In this document: positions 1 to 8,163 of the stretch, piece after piece
Numbering within the stretch: position 1 is the stretch's first letter
Layout of the letters: the number at the start of each line of letters is the position of its first letter
Assembly (NCBI RefSeq): GCF_051175565.1
Contig: NZ_CP195105.1
Span: 372,001-436,000 of the forward strand
Length of the DNA stretch: 64,000 nucleotides
Direction of reading: 5' to 3'
Source of the DNA: Daejeonia sp002484105
Lineage (GTDB): Bacteria > Bacteroidota > Bacteroidia > Flavobacteriales > Weeksellaceae
Translations under genes and position numbers: made by a program
The notes under the pieces: generated by a model
Told to the model about the DNA's origin: nothing
Seen by the model: the letters and a program-made list of their open reading frames with translations, nothing else
The model's database searches: none

Positions 1-881
1 TGCAGGAGCAGCCCATCTTGTGTGTAATCGTCCTGATAAGCAAAAAAACCTTCCGACGCAGGAAAAGTCTGGATGACATCCACGTGGCCGCCAAGCAGAT
101 CTTCCATTTTTTCACGGTAGGGTTCATAGTTGACACCGCCGGTTACAATAATCTGGAGATTTGGGAATAGCTGCAGGATTTTTTTGTGGTTTCTTTCGGT
201 CAGTTTTTCAAAATACATCACGAGCCAGGGCGGTATGCCGGAGATCAGTGTCATATTTTCTTTCTCGGTTTCTTCGGCAATTTTTTCAACCTTGGTTTCC
301 CAGTCATCAATAATATTGGTTTCGTATTTTGGAAGTCTGTTTTTCTGGAGATAGGCAGGGATATGATGGGCTACAATGCCTGAAAGCCGTCCAGTTTTGA
401 TCCCGTTTTTCTCTTCAAGTTCCGGGCTGCCCTGCAGGAAAATCATTTTTCCGGTTACAAAATCTGCATTGCCTTTCTGTGCAATATAATGAAGAAGTGC
501 TGCACGTGCGCCTTCTACCTGATCATCCATGCCTTCTTGGGTAAGCGGGATGTATTTGGTGCCGGAGGTCGTACCGGATGTTTTGGCAAAATATTCGGGA
601 ACACCCGGCCAGAGGATATTCCGGTCACCGTGTTTGATTTTTTCAACCAAAGGTTTCAGATCTTCGTAGTCGCATACCGGCACATTTTTCTGAAAGGCTG
701 CAACGGAATCTATTTCCTCAAAATGATGAATACGTCCGAACAATGTCTTTTCGGCGGTGCGGACAAGTGAAAGTAGCAGGGCTTCCTGATCTGCAACAGC
801 ACTGTGGCCGGATTTTGAGGATTTCCGGACAAAATTATGCGCCCATAGGAGGGCAGCCTTACGTTTTATAAAATCAAACAT
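1..881 (-). CDS. GH3 auxin-responsive promoter family protein (N-terminal part)
   Basis: Open reading frame from an ATG at 881 that runs off the left edge, giving the first 293 residues; the family is usually about 500. The translation begins MFDFIKRKAALLW and carries the acyl-adenylate-forming signature TSGTTSGTKY at residues 101-110, which is the ATP/AMP-binding loop of GH3 enzymes. Later segments (ISGIPPWLVMYFEKL, IVTGGVNYEPY) also fit this family. GH3 proteins activate a carboxylic acid as an acyl-adenylate and join it to an amine or amino acid; the substrate of the bacterial members is not known to me. A TAnnTTTG box lies four bases before the ATG. The family call is firm; the function is inference. 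Confidence 0.85.
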   Translation of the reverse strand, partial: MFDFIKRKAALLWAHNFVRKSSKSGHSAVADQEALLLSLVRTAEKTLFGRIHHFEEIDSVAAFQKNVPVCDYEDLKPLVEKIKHGDRNILWPGVPEYFAKTSGTTSGTKYIPLTQEGMDDQVEGARAALLHYIAQKGNADFVTGKMIFLQGSPELEEKNGIKTGRLSGIVAHHIPAYLQKNRLPKYETNIIDDWETKVEKIAEETEKENMTLISGIPPWLVMYFEKLTERNHKKILQLFPNLQIIVTGGVNYEPYREKMEDLLGGHVDVIQTFPASEGFFAYQDDYTQDGLLL

Positions 882-885
882 GGGA

Positions 886-893
886 CAAAATTA
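886..893 (-). promoter_or_regulatory. -7 box (TAATTTTG) of the GH3 gene
   Basis: TAATTTTG on the minus strand matches the Bacteroidota -7 consensus TAnnTTTG exactly. Only four bases separate it from the ATG at 881, so the transcript would start at or next to the start codon. No good -33 box is seen. Confidence 0.55.
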
Positions 894-896
894 AAC

Positions 897-925
897 AAAA
901 GCCCGCATTCTGGATGTGGGCTTTT
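897..925 (-). terminator. Rho-independent terminator after the small repeat protein gene
   Basis: Inverted repeat AAAAGCCC(A/G)CAT around a short loop, with T-runs possible on both strands. It lies just after the stop of the minus-strand gene at 950-1219 and immediately upstream of the GH3 promoter, so it isolates the two genes. Confidence 0.75.
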
Positions 926-949
926 AAGAAAAATGAAAGCGATGAAAAA

Positions 950-1219
950 TTATTTATTGGCTTTATAGCGCTTGTCCGGCGTTCCGTCTTTTTTCAGATG
1001 TTTGCTGGTCTTGTATCTTTTGTCTGGTGTGCCGTCTTTTTTCAGTTTAACAGTAGTGGATGTTGCTGCAGCGGTTGTTTTGGAAGTCTTTTTCGCAGTT
1101 TTGGCAGCGGCTGGTATTTGGGCCTCTTTTGCTTCAACTTTTTTAACGGGAGTGGCCTGTTGGGCAGTAGCAAGACCTAATCCTGAAATCAGGGACAGGG
1201 CAGCGAGTAGTTTTTTCAT
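950..1219 (-). CDS. small secreted basic protein with a C-terminal 12-residue tandem repeat
   Basis: 89 residues. A signal peptide is evident (MKKLLAALSLISGLGLATAQ, cleavage near AQQ), followed by an Ala/Lys/Thr-rich low-complexity stretch and then two near-identical copies of LKKDGTPDKRYK separated by TSKH. The mature protein is very basic and has no cysteine. The repeat is also visible in the DNA as two similar blocks near 955-1000 and 1005-1050. I recognise the LKKDGTPDKRYK motif as one that recurs in small flavobacterial proteins, but I know of no function. It is single-standing: a terminator follows it and the upstream gene is more than 100 bases away. Real gene: likely. Role: unknown, perhaps envelope or nucleic-acid binding because of the charge. 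Confidence 0.7.
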   Translation of the reverse strand: MKKLLAALSLISGLGLATAQQATPVKKVEAKEAQIPAAAKTAKKTSKTTAAATSTTVKLKKDGTPDKRYKTSKHLKKDGTPDKRYKANK

Positions 1220-1344
1220 AATATAAAATTTTGTTCTGGTTCTGATGATTCAAATTTCATACTTTATCCATTCATTTTTAATAAATTAACCAAAGTTTAA
1301 TGCAACTTAAATTAAAATTAAAGAGATGATCCGGCGGTTAAGCA

Positions 1345-1956
1345 TCAAAACTTGTAGCGGTATCCGAAAAAAACACCGGCAAGCCACGCGTGACTGTAAA
1401 ATTTTCTGATTTCCCGGTTTTCATTGTAGACGCCCGAACGGTAATACTGTGCCCGGAGGCCGAAAACAAACTGCTGATGGTCTTCCCGGTCTATGGAGTA
1501 CACTCCTTTCAAACCTGCAGAGATGCCACCTTTACCTTCAGAATATTTTTCTTTCCCGGGGGTGATGTTGCTGTTCAGCCGGAGGATTGCAAAACCAGCA
1601 GATTCTTCAATATAAAAATAATTTCCCGGCTGATCCCGGTGTACGATGCTGAGCGCTGTTTCCGAAAGCCTGGACGAGCCAAGATTGCCATAATAGTTCT
1701 GTCTCCCGAATTTAACATCAGAAAAAAGAAGATTGTAATCCATGCTGATGCCCCAGTTGATGGGTGTCATGAGCTGTCCGCCAAATCCAAAGCCATAGAA
1801 AGTTCCGAAATTCTTTGCCAGGCTGTTGTTTCCCAAAGCCTGAACCACAGAAACACGTGTCTCGGCGCTTGCAGAGATGTCCATGCGCTTTTTGTTTTTC
1901 TGTGCGGGGGCAGAGAAAGAAACCGTTACCATGAGGAAAATGTAAAATATTTTCAT
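1345..1956 (-). CDS. outer membrane beta-barrel protein
   Basis: 203 residues with a signal peptide (MKIFYIFLMVTVSFSAPAQ) and a mature part made of alternating hydrophobic/polar stretches ending in an aromatic residue (FFGYRYKF), the usual C-terminal signal of outer membrane beta-barrels. Strand-like segments such as FGTFYGFGFGGQLMTP, WGISMDYNLLF and QFVFGLRAQYY support a small barrel. The start codon overlaps the stop of the upstream lipoprotein gene (ATGA, 1953-1956), so the two are probably translated together and may act together in the outer membrane. No specific family is recognised. Confidence 0.75.
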   Translation of the reverse strand: MKIFYIFLMVTVSFSAPAQKNKKRMDISASAETRVSVVQALGNNSLAKNFGTFYGFGFGGQLMTPINWGISMDYNLLFSDVKFGRQNYYGNLGSSRLSETALSIVHRDQPGNYFYIEESAGFAILRLNSNITPGKEKYSEGKGGISAGLKGVYSIDREDHQQFVFGLRAQYYRSGVYNENREIRKFYSHAWLAGVFFGYRYKF

Positions 1957-2309
1957 GGTTTAAGCTGTATGTTGTTGAATGTAAGATAAGAAATGCCGGC
2001 GGGCACCGCGATGCTCATGGAGTCGGCAGAAAGGATCAGCCCGCTGCGGTTACTGTCAAAAGATTCAATTTTACTGCTGAGAAGTAACGAAAACCCTTGT
2101 CCGAACAAAGGTCCGGAGAGAACGAAGTTTCTGTTTCCGGAAAGCGAGGTGGCAGCTACGGATTTTCCGTTACTGATAATTTCTATGGTAATGTCCTCAG
2201 AAGTCTGGCTGCTCGTAATCGTGCCTTCAACATAGGCGCGTGTATTGCTGAAATCCTGACGCCCGCAGGAAAAAAGAGCGAAAAGAGAAAGAAGATAAAA
2301 TTTTTTCAT
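1953..2309 (-). CDS. lipoprotein, hypothetical
   Basis: 118 residues from the ATG at 2309. The start MKKFYLLSLFALFSCG is a lipoprotein signal peptide with the lipobox cysteine at residue 15. A longer reading from 2339 is possible, but that start would lie upstream of the -7 box at 2327-2334 and is rejected. The mature part looks like a small beta-rich domain (TRAYVEGTITSSQTSEDITIEI, ISYLTFNNIQLKP). It overlaps the outer membrane protein gene by four bases. No family recognised; function unknown. Confidence 0.75.
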   Translation of the reverse strand: MKKFYLLSLFALFSCGRQDFSNTRAYVEGTITSSQTSEDITIEIISNGKSVAATSLSGNRNFVLSGPLFGQGFSLLLSSKIESFDSNRSGLILSADSMSIAVPAGISYLTFNNIQLKP

Positions 2310-2326
2310 GGTTATCCGATAGGATA

Positions 2327-2334
2327 CAAATGTA
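2327..2334 (-). promoter_or_regulatory. -7 box (TACATTTG) of the lipoprotein/OMP operon
   Basis: TACATTTG on the minus strand fits TAnnTTTG and lies 17 bases upstream of the chosen start at 2309. It decides that start over the longer frame from 2339. Confidence 0.5.
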
Positions 2335-2360
2335 CACAATTACGGTTTCTGGAGAAAGCA

Positions 2361-2387
2361 TAAAAAGCTGCCCAATAAAGGCAGCTT
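2361..2387 (-). terminator. Rho-independent terminator after the lipoprotein gene 2419-2814
   Basis: AAGCTGCC/GGCAGCTT hairpin followed on the minus strand by TTTTTA. It separates the upstream lipoprotein gene from the next operon. Confidence 0.75.
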
Positions 2388-2418
2388 CGTGGTTTTCATC
2401 ATTTGGGTTTCCGGAAAA

Positions 2419-2814
2419 TCAGCGTGTGCAGCTTGCTGTCCAGGTTTTACCGTCTTTCAGGTAAAGAATTTTCAGAGTGTTGTTGTCAATCCGGATATAG
2501 GACGTTTCGTCACTGCCGACACTCACCAGGATATTGTCGCCTTTTTTCTCGAATTCCACGCCGTTCAGATCCGGTATTTTGTCCGAGAAAGCGAAGTTAT
2601 AGCGCGTTCCGCTGGCAATTTTGGTCACAAACACTTTTCCATTGTCAGTGCTGATGTCCGTGCCGTCCCCATCCCGGTAAGAAATACTTCCTGCATAAGT
2701 TCCTGCAAAAAAATCATTGTCTGCCGGGTCGTCGTCATTGTTACATGCACTGAGCAAGAGTAACGGTATCAGCCCGAGAACCAGCACCCCTAATACTTTG
2801 ATTACATTTTTCAT
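2419..2814 (-). CDS. lipoprotein, hypothetical
   Basis: 131 residues. The N-terminus is a lipoprotein signal peptide ending LLLLSAC, with the lipid-carrying cysteine at residue 24, then an acidic NNDDDPADND tether. That tether would be expected to affect surface export in Bacteroidota, where lipoprotein export signals are charged residues just after the cysteine; this is inference. The rest (FFAGTYAGSISYRDGDGT..., ISTDNGKVFVTKIASGTRYNF) looks like a small lipocalin-like beta sheet domain. It stands alone with its own terminator. Function unknown. Confidence 0.75.
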   Translation of the reverse strand: MKNVIKVLGVLVLGLIPLLLLSACNNDDDPADNDFFAGTYAGSISYRDGDGTDISTDNGKVFVTKIASGTRYNFAFSDKIPDLNGVEFEKKGDNILVSVGSDETSYIRIDNNTLKILYLKDGKTWTASCTR

Positions 2815-2982
2815 ATAGCTTCATTTTTTAAAGTTATCTGCAAGAAAATTCAAATATGCAACCATTCTCCCCCAATTATGAAATTCTGTAACAATTTGCA
2901 GAAACGATGCAACAGATGTTGACGCGAGACCTTCGCAATATATTGTTAATGAGCGCTCAAGATGATTTCTGTTTTATTTTTG

Positions 2983-2990
2983 TAAATTTG
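2983..2990 (+). promoter_or_regulatory. -7 box (TAAATTTG) of mfd
   Basis: TAAATTTG fits TAnnTTTG. Transcription would begin near 2996, about 60 bases before the ATG at 3054, which argues against the longer reading from 2907. Confidence 0.5.
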
Positions 2991-3053
2991 CACTCCAGAG
3001 AACGGTTTCGGAAAATTCCCGAAATCGCTTTTTCTGTTGATATCAGAAGATTT

Positions 3054-6000
3054 ATGACACTTAAAAATATTGATACCTCACTGCTTCCTGATCTGCTCCA
3101 TAAAAACTTCGGACAAAAAATCTTTGAAGGATTGGAGAAGCAGCGCCACCTTACCGTCCGTGGTTTTGCGGGTTCGGTACCTGCACTGGTTACGGCCGAA
3201 CTTTTTATCACCACCCAAAAAAACATTCTTTTCATTGCTGATGACAAGGAATATGCGCAATACATCACTACCGAACTGGAAGAGCTTGCCGGAGAAAGCA
3301 ATGTACATTATTTCCCGGAAACGCATCTCCAGCCCTATCAGGTCGAGCGTACGCAGAATGCCAATGTCGTGCTGCGCACAGAAGTGCTGAATACCCTTCT
3401 CGCCGATCACCGACCGAAAATTTTTGTTGCCCATGCCGCTGCGCTTTGTGAAAAGGTCATGAAAAAGGAAGATTTCAAGGCTATTTCCAGGAAAATAAAG
3501 GTTGGTGATTCTCTGGATTTTGATATTGCGGAAGAATTGGGGAACAGATTCGGTTTTTCACTGACCGATTTCGTATCAGAGCCAGGGGAATTTTCGGTGC
3601 GTGGCGGTATTGTCGATGTGTTTTCATATGCCCATGAGAAACCGTACCGTATATCGCTGTTCGGAAATGAGGTGGAAACCATCAAGGAATTCGATATCGA
3701 AACACAGCTTTCTACCGGAAAAGTCCAGCAAATGGAGCTGGTTTCCAACATGAATTTTGCCGTGACAGGCACGCGTGTGCCGTTTACAAAACTGCTTCCG
3801 CAGGACAGCATACTGGTCTCACGAAATGCTTTTCTGTCCTTTAAAGAAATAGGCGAATATTTTGAAAAAGCCCGGGGACGCCTCGAAGCACTGAACCCGG
3901 ACATCCGTCACAGAACACCTGAAGAACTTTTTGTTTCGGAGGAAGAATTCGGGCAGGAGTGGCATGAATTAAAAACTGTGGATTTTAGTTTACAGTCTGC
4001 AAATCAGTTTCCTCAGGGAATGGATGGCGGACATGTAGAGGTGCAGCTCAATCAGACGCCACAGCCTTCTTTCCATAAAAATTTTGAACTGCTGATCGAA
4101 GATCTCGAAAACAGACAGAAGCAGAAGTTCGATACGTGGATTTCCTTTTCCTCGGAAAAACAGAAACAACGCCTGGAGGATATTTTTGAAGAACTCGAAA
4201 AAAATATTCCATTCAAAGCCTTCAGATCGGATCTTCATGAAGGATTTGTGGATACAGAGCATAAAATCTCCGTCTATACCGATCATCAGATTTTCGACCG
4301 GTATCAACGGTACAAACAGAAAAACTCCTTTGCCAAATCCGAACAGCTTACGCTGAAAGACTTAATGTCTCTGAAGGTGGGCGATTATATCACGCATATC
4401 GACCATGGTATCGGGAAATTTATGGGTCTTGTAAAAGTTAACAACGACGGCAAAATACAGGAATGCTTCAAACTCAGCTATAAGAACGGAGATTTACTGT
4501 ATGTCAGCATTCACTCGCTTCATAAAATTTCAAAATACAATGGTCCGGAAGGGAAGGATGTTGTTCTGAGTAAATTAGGTTCCACAGCCTGGAAATCACT
4601 GAAACAGAAAACCAAAGCCAAAGTCAAGCAGATTGCTTTTGATTTGATTAAACTTTATGCGAAGCGCAAAGCTTCCAAAGGTTTTGCCTTCTCTCCAGAC
4701 TCCTATCTGCAGAATGAGCTGGAAGCCAGCTTCGTCTACGAAGATACACCCGATCAGGAAAAAGCAACGCTGGACGTAAAAAAAGATATGGAAGCCGATA
4801 CCGTGATGGACAGGCTGATCTGTGGCGATGTTGGTTTCGGAAAAACGGAAGTTGCCATCCGTGCTGCTTTCAAGGCTGCTACCGATGGCAAACAGGTGGC
4901 CGTGCTGGTGCCTACCACCATTCTTGCCTTCCAGCATTACCGGAGTTTTGTCGACCGCCTCAAAGAGTTTCCGGTCACCGTTTCCTATATGAACCGCTTC
5001 CGTACCGCAAAACAAAAACGGGAAACCATAGAAGGATTGGCCAGTGGTAAAATTGATATTGTGATTGGTACACACCAGCTGGTTTCGGACAAAGTAAAAT
5101 TCCGGGATCTTGGCCTGCTGATTATCGACGAAGAGCATAAATTTGGTGTTTCGGTGAAAGATAAGCTCAAAACCATGAAATCCAATATAGATACCCTTAC
5201 CCTCACCGCCACTCCAATCCCGCGTACGCTGCAGTTTTCACTGATGGCAGCCCGCGACCTATCCGTCATCAAGACGCCACCGCCCAACCGCCAGCCGGTG
5301 GAAACACATATTATTGGTTTTAATGAAGAAATGATCAGGGATGCCATTTCGTATGAAATACAGCGAGACGGGCAGGTATATTTCATCAACAACCGCATCG
5401 AAAACCTGCGCGAGATTGCAGGGATGATACAGCGCCTGGTGCCCGATGCACGGGTAGCTGTGGGGCACGGACAGATGGACGGCAAAGAACTGGAAGAAAA
5501 AGTTCTTGATTTTATGGAAGGGCGCTATGATGTGCTGGTGTCCACAACAATTGTCGAAAGCGGTGTGGATGTGCCCAATGCCAACACCATTTTTATCAAT
5601 GATGCACAGCGTTTCGGTATGGCTGATCTGCATCAGATGCGTGGCAGGGTGGGCCGCAGCAACAGAAAGGCGTTCTGCTACCTCATTACGCCACCGTTTG
5701 ATCTGATGACTTCTGATGCGCGCAAAAGGATTGAAGCCATCGAGCAGTTTTCGGATCTGGGAAGCGGTTTTCAGATTGCGATGAAGGATCTGGAAATCCG
5801 CGGAGCAGGCGATTTGCTGGGAGGTGAACAGAGCGGTTTCATCAATGAAATGGGATTTGACACCTATCAGAAAATCATGCAGGAAGCACTGGAAGAACTT
5901 CAGAACGATGAAGACTTCGGCAATCTCTTTGAGAACGAAGAAGAACGTAAAAAACTTTTCAAGTCAACCAAAGAAGTAAGTATTGATACCGACCTTGAAC

Positions 6001-6434
6001 TGATGCTTCCGGACAGCTATGTGCAGAGCACTGAAGAACGCCTGCAGCTGTATCAGAAACTGGCAGATACGGACAATAAAAATGACCTCGATGTCTTTTC
6101 ACATGAACTGGAAGACCGTTTCGGCCCGTTGCCTGAAGAAGCGGTCAACCTGCTGAAAAGTGTCGAGCTGAAATGGATTGCTGCAGAAATCGGATTCGAG
6201 AAAATTGTAGTAAACAAAGGTGTATTTCTCGGTTATTTTCCTTCCAATCCGCAGGATAAATTTTATCAGAGTGATAAATTCCGGTATTTGATTGGTTATC
6301 TGACACAACATCCGGCAGAAGCCCAGCTTAAGGAAAAGGCCGGAAGAGAAGGGAACCTGCTGTATCTGAGAAAAAACAATGTAAACAATGTGGACGAAAT
6401 CAATATTCTGCTCCGCAAACTGATACAGCGGTAA
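3054..6434 (+). CDS. mfd: transcription-repair coupling factor Mfd
   Basis: 1126 residues from the ATG at 3054, close to the 1148 of E. coli Mfd. Mfd is the ATP-dependent translocase that removes RNA polymerase stalled at DNA damage and recruits UvrAB. Visible in order: a UvrB-like N-terminal half (ELEELAGESNVHYFPETHLQPYQ), the RNA polymerase interaction domain near residue 440 (DYITHIDHGIGKFMGL), Walker A near 590 (GDVGFGKTEVA), the DEEH box near 690 (IIDEEHKFG), TATPIPRTL, and the RecG-like translocase motifs near 830-865 (VESGVDVPNANT, MRGRVGRS). The C-terminal regulatory domain is present. The frame continues upstream to 2907, but that part lies before the promoter and is atypical. pth follows after 39 bases with its own -7 box. 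Confidence 0.97.
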   Translation: MTLKNIDTSLLPDLLHKNFGQKIFEGLEKQRHLTVRGFAGSVPALVTAELFITTQKNILFIADDKEYAQYITTELEELAGESNVHYFPETHLQPYQVERTQNANVVLRTEVLNTLLADHRPKIFVAHAAALCEKVMKKEDFKAISRKIKVGDSLDFDIAEELGNRFGFSLTDFVSEPGEFSVRGGIVDVFSYAHEKPYRISLFGNEVETIKEFDIETQLSTGKVQQMELVSNMNFAVTGTRVPFTKLLPQDSILVSRNAFLSFKEIGEYFEKARGRLEALNPDIRHRTPEELFVSEEEFGQEWHELKTVDFSLQSANQFPQGMDGGHVEVQLNQTPQPSFHKNFELLIEDLENRQKQKFDTWISFSSEKQKQRLEDIFEELEKNIPFKAFRSDLHEGFVDTEHKISVYTDHQIFDRYQRYKQKNSFAKSEQLTLKDLMSLKVGDYITHIDHGIGKFMGLVKVNNDGKIQECFKLSYKNGDLLYVSIHSLHKISKYNGPEGKDVVLSKLGSTAWKSLKQKTKAKVKQIAFDLIKLYAKRKASKGFAFSPDSYLQNELEASFVYEDTPDQEKATLDVKKDMEADTVMDRLICGDVGFGKTEVAIRAAFKAATDGKQVAVLVPTTILAFQHYRSFVDRLKEFPVTVSYMNRFRTAKQKRETIEGLASGKIDIVIGTHQLVSDKVKFRDLGLLIIDEEHKFGVSVKDKLKTMKSNIDTLTLTATPIPRTLQFSLMAARDLSVIKTPPPNRQPVETHIIGFNEEMIRDAISYEIQRDGQVYFINNRIENLREIAGMIQRLVPDARVAVGHGQMDGKELEEKVLDFMEGRYDVLVSTTIVESGVDVPNANTIFINDAQRFGMADLHQMRGRVGRSNRKAFCYLITPPFDLMTSDARKRIEAIEQFSDLGSGFQIAMKDLEIRGAGDLLGGEQSGFINEMGFDTYQKIMQEALEELQNDEDFGNLFENEEERKKLFKSTKEVSIDTDLELMLPDSYVQSTEERLQLYQKLADTDNKNDLDVFSHELEDRFGPLPEEAVNLLKSVELKWIAAEIGFEKIVVNKGVFLGYFPSNPQDKFYQSDKFRYLIGYLTQHPAEAQLKEKAGREGNLLYLRKNNVNNVDEINILLRKLIQR

Positions 6435-6445
6435 TGGATAAATGC

Positions 6446-6453
6446 TAATTTTG
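6446..6453 (+). promoter_or_regulatory. -7 box (TAATTTTG) of pth
   Basis: Exact TAnnTTTG match in the 39-base gap between mfd and pth, 20 bases before the pth ATG. pth can therefore be transcribed on its own as well as from mfd read-through. Confidence 0.5.
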
Positions 6454-6473
6454 CACAAGTAAAGAACAAATAC

Positions 6474-7037
6474 ATGAAATATCTGATCGTCGGCATCGGA
6501 AACAAGGGAGCGGAATACGAAAATACACGCCATAATATCGGTTTTAAAGTTGTTGAAAAAGTAGCCGAGAAGATAGATACCTCTTTTAAGAGTGGTAGTT
6601 TCGGATGGATTGCAGAAGGCAAATACAAAGGTCGGAAAGTCATTCTCCTCAAACCGGATACCTATGTCAACCTCTCCGGAAATGCCGTGAAATTCTGGAT
6701 GCAGAAAGAGAAAATACCCCTTGAGAATATTCTTGTGGTGACGGATGACCTCGCTCTTCCGTTTGGCACTTTAAGACTGAAGGGAAAAGGCTCGGATGCC
6801 GGTCACAATGGGCTCAAAAATATTCAGGCGATGCTTGGGACTCAGAATTATGCGCGGCTGAGGTTCGGGATTTCCAGTGATTTTGAAAGAGGAAAACAGA
6901 TTGACTACGTCATTGGCGAATGGGATGAAGCAGAAAAAGAAAAGCTTTCCGAAAGAACCGACCTCTTTGCAGATGCCGTACTGTCGTTCGTCTTTGCCGG
7001 TCTGAACAATACAATGAACAGCTTTAACGGAAAATAA
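6474..7037 (+). CDS. pth: peptidyl-tRNA hydrolase
   Basis: 187 residues, the normal size of bacterial Pth, which cleaves the ester bond of peptidyl-tRNA released by stalled ribosomes. The signature is clear: VGIGNKGAEYENTRHNIGF with the catalytic His at about residue 21, LLKPDTYVNLSGNAV, VVTDDLALPFG and GSDAGHNGLKNI with the second conserved His. It ends one base before the stop of the convergent acetyltransferase-like gene, and no terminator hairpin is visible between them. Confidence 0.96.
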   Translation: MKYLIVGIGNKGAEYENTRHNIGFKVVEKVAEKIDTSFKSGSFGWIAEGKYKGRKVILLKPDTYVNLSGNAVKFWMQKEKIPLENILVVTDDLALPFGTLRLKGKGSDAGHNGLKNIQAMLGTQNYARLRFGISSDFERGKQIDYVIGEWDEAEKEKLSERTDLFADAVLSFVFAGLNNTMNSFNGK

Positions 7038-7038
7038 A

Positions 7039-8163
7039 TCAAAGACTTTTCCGGAAAATAGAATATTCTTTATACATATTATAGCCTTGCAGACGTTCAA
7101 TTTCTGCCCGCATCTTGTGATTGTCCCGCATAATGATATGGCTGTCTACCGTTTTGAATCCCAGCCTGATGGCTGAAGCAAAGAGCCTTGTGGCCAGGAT
7201 AGCGTCCAGTCCCTTGTTCTGCATGGCAGGTTCGATGGAGCCCAGCAGCAGAACCAGTCTTTTCGATTTTCTGGCAGAGCGCCAGATATGGAACCATCCG
7301 AAAGGAAAAATTCTTCCTTTTGCTTTGCGCAGTCCCCCACTGAAATCAGGCATTGCTACAACAAAAGCAACAACATTATTGTCTTTATCGGTAATGATTT
7401 TAATAAGTTGTGCATTCAGCAGAGGCAGAAAACGCTCGGCAAACTCATCCCGCTCCTCATCGGAAATGGAGGAGAAACCGTAAATTTCCTGATAGGTACG
7501 GTTGATGAGATCAAATATCGGCTTGATATAAGGTTTTACGTTTTTAGTTGAGGAGAACTCCAGAATGTGGACATGCAGGTGGTCTTCTACACGCTGTGTG
7601 TAGTTTTTGTACCGCTCGAAAATTTCTTTTGAGATCGGCACATCATACTGGCAAAGATCAATAAACGGGGCGTAGCCGTCCTGCCGGATCCAGTCTGCCA
7701 TAAACGGAAAACTACAGTTGGTGACCATCATCGTGGGGCCTTCAAAACCCTTCATCAGAAATCCCTGAGGTTCTTTGTCCGAAAATCCCATTGGGCCTAT
7801 CAGTTCGTTGGCCTGCTGCTTTTTTGCCCAGTCTTCCACCGCATGGATCAGGGCATCAAAAATTTCCTTGTTTTCATAACATTCCAAATAAGAAAAGCGG
7901 GCGCAGCTGCTGTGGTGCATCCTGTTGTATTCTACCGGAATAACACCCATAATTCTTCCCACGGGGCGTTTATTTTCAAATGCCAGAAAGAGGATATGAG
8001 GATTGTGGCGGAAGGCTGGATTCTTTCGGATACTGAAAAACTTCTCCTCATCGAGATACAGCGGAGGAAGCCATGCCGGGTGATGTTCGTGTATTTTTTC
8101 CGGAAGGTAGATAAATGTTTTCAGATCTTCATGATCTTTAACTTCCCTGATGCTGATGCCCAT
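7039..8163 (-). CDS. GNAT-fold acetyltransferase-like protein, conserved in Bacteroidota
   Basis: 374 residues, cytoplasmic, no signal peptide. The N-terminal 130 residues (IREVKDHEDLKTFIYLPEKIH..., FLAFENKRPVGRIMGVIP) and the segment ELIGPMGFSDKEPQGFLMKGFEG resemble the duplicated GNAT fold found in a family of about 370-residue bacterial proteins of unknown substrate. The C-terminal half contains a second GNAT-like part (LLLGSIEPAMQNKGLDAILATRLF). The gene overlaps the upstream phosphatase gene by 26 bases, so they share a transcript and perhaps a pathway in lipid or envelope metabolism. The exact reaction cannot be read from the sequence. Confidence 0.75.
   Translation of the reverse strand: MGISIREVKDHEDLKTFIYLPEKIHEHHPAWLPPLYLDEEKFFSIRKNPAFRHNPHILFLAFENKRPVGRIMGVIPVEYNRMHHSSCARFSYLECYENKEIFDALIHAVEDWAKKQQANELIGPMGFSDKEPQGFLMKGFEGPTMMVTNCSFPFMADWIRQDGYAPFIDLCQYDVPISKEIFERYKNYTQRVEDHLHVHILEFSSTKNVKPYIKPIFDLINRTYQEIYGFSSISDEERDEFAERFLPLLNAQLIKIITDKDNNVVAFVVAMPDFSGGLRKAKGRIFPFGWFHIWRSARKSKRLVLLLGSIEPAMQNKGLDAILATRLFASAIRLGFKTVDSHIIMRDNHKMRAEIERLQGYNMYKEYSIFRKSL

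Noticed and set aside
3078..3434. Several 100-codon frames antisense to mfd
   Set aside because: All lie within the mfd coding sequence and lack any domain.
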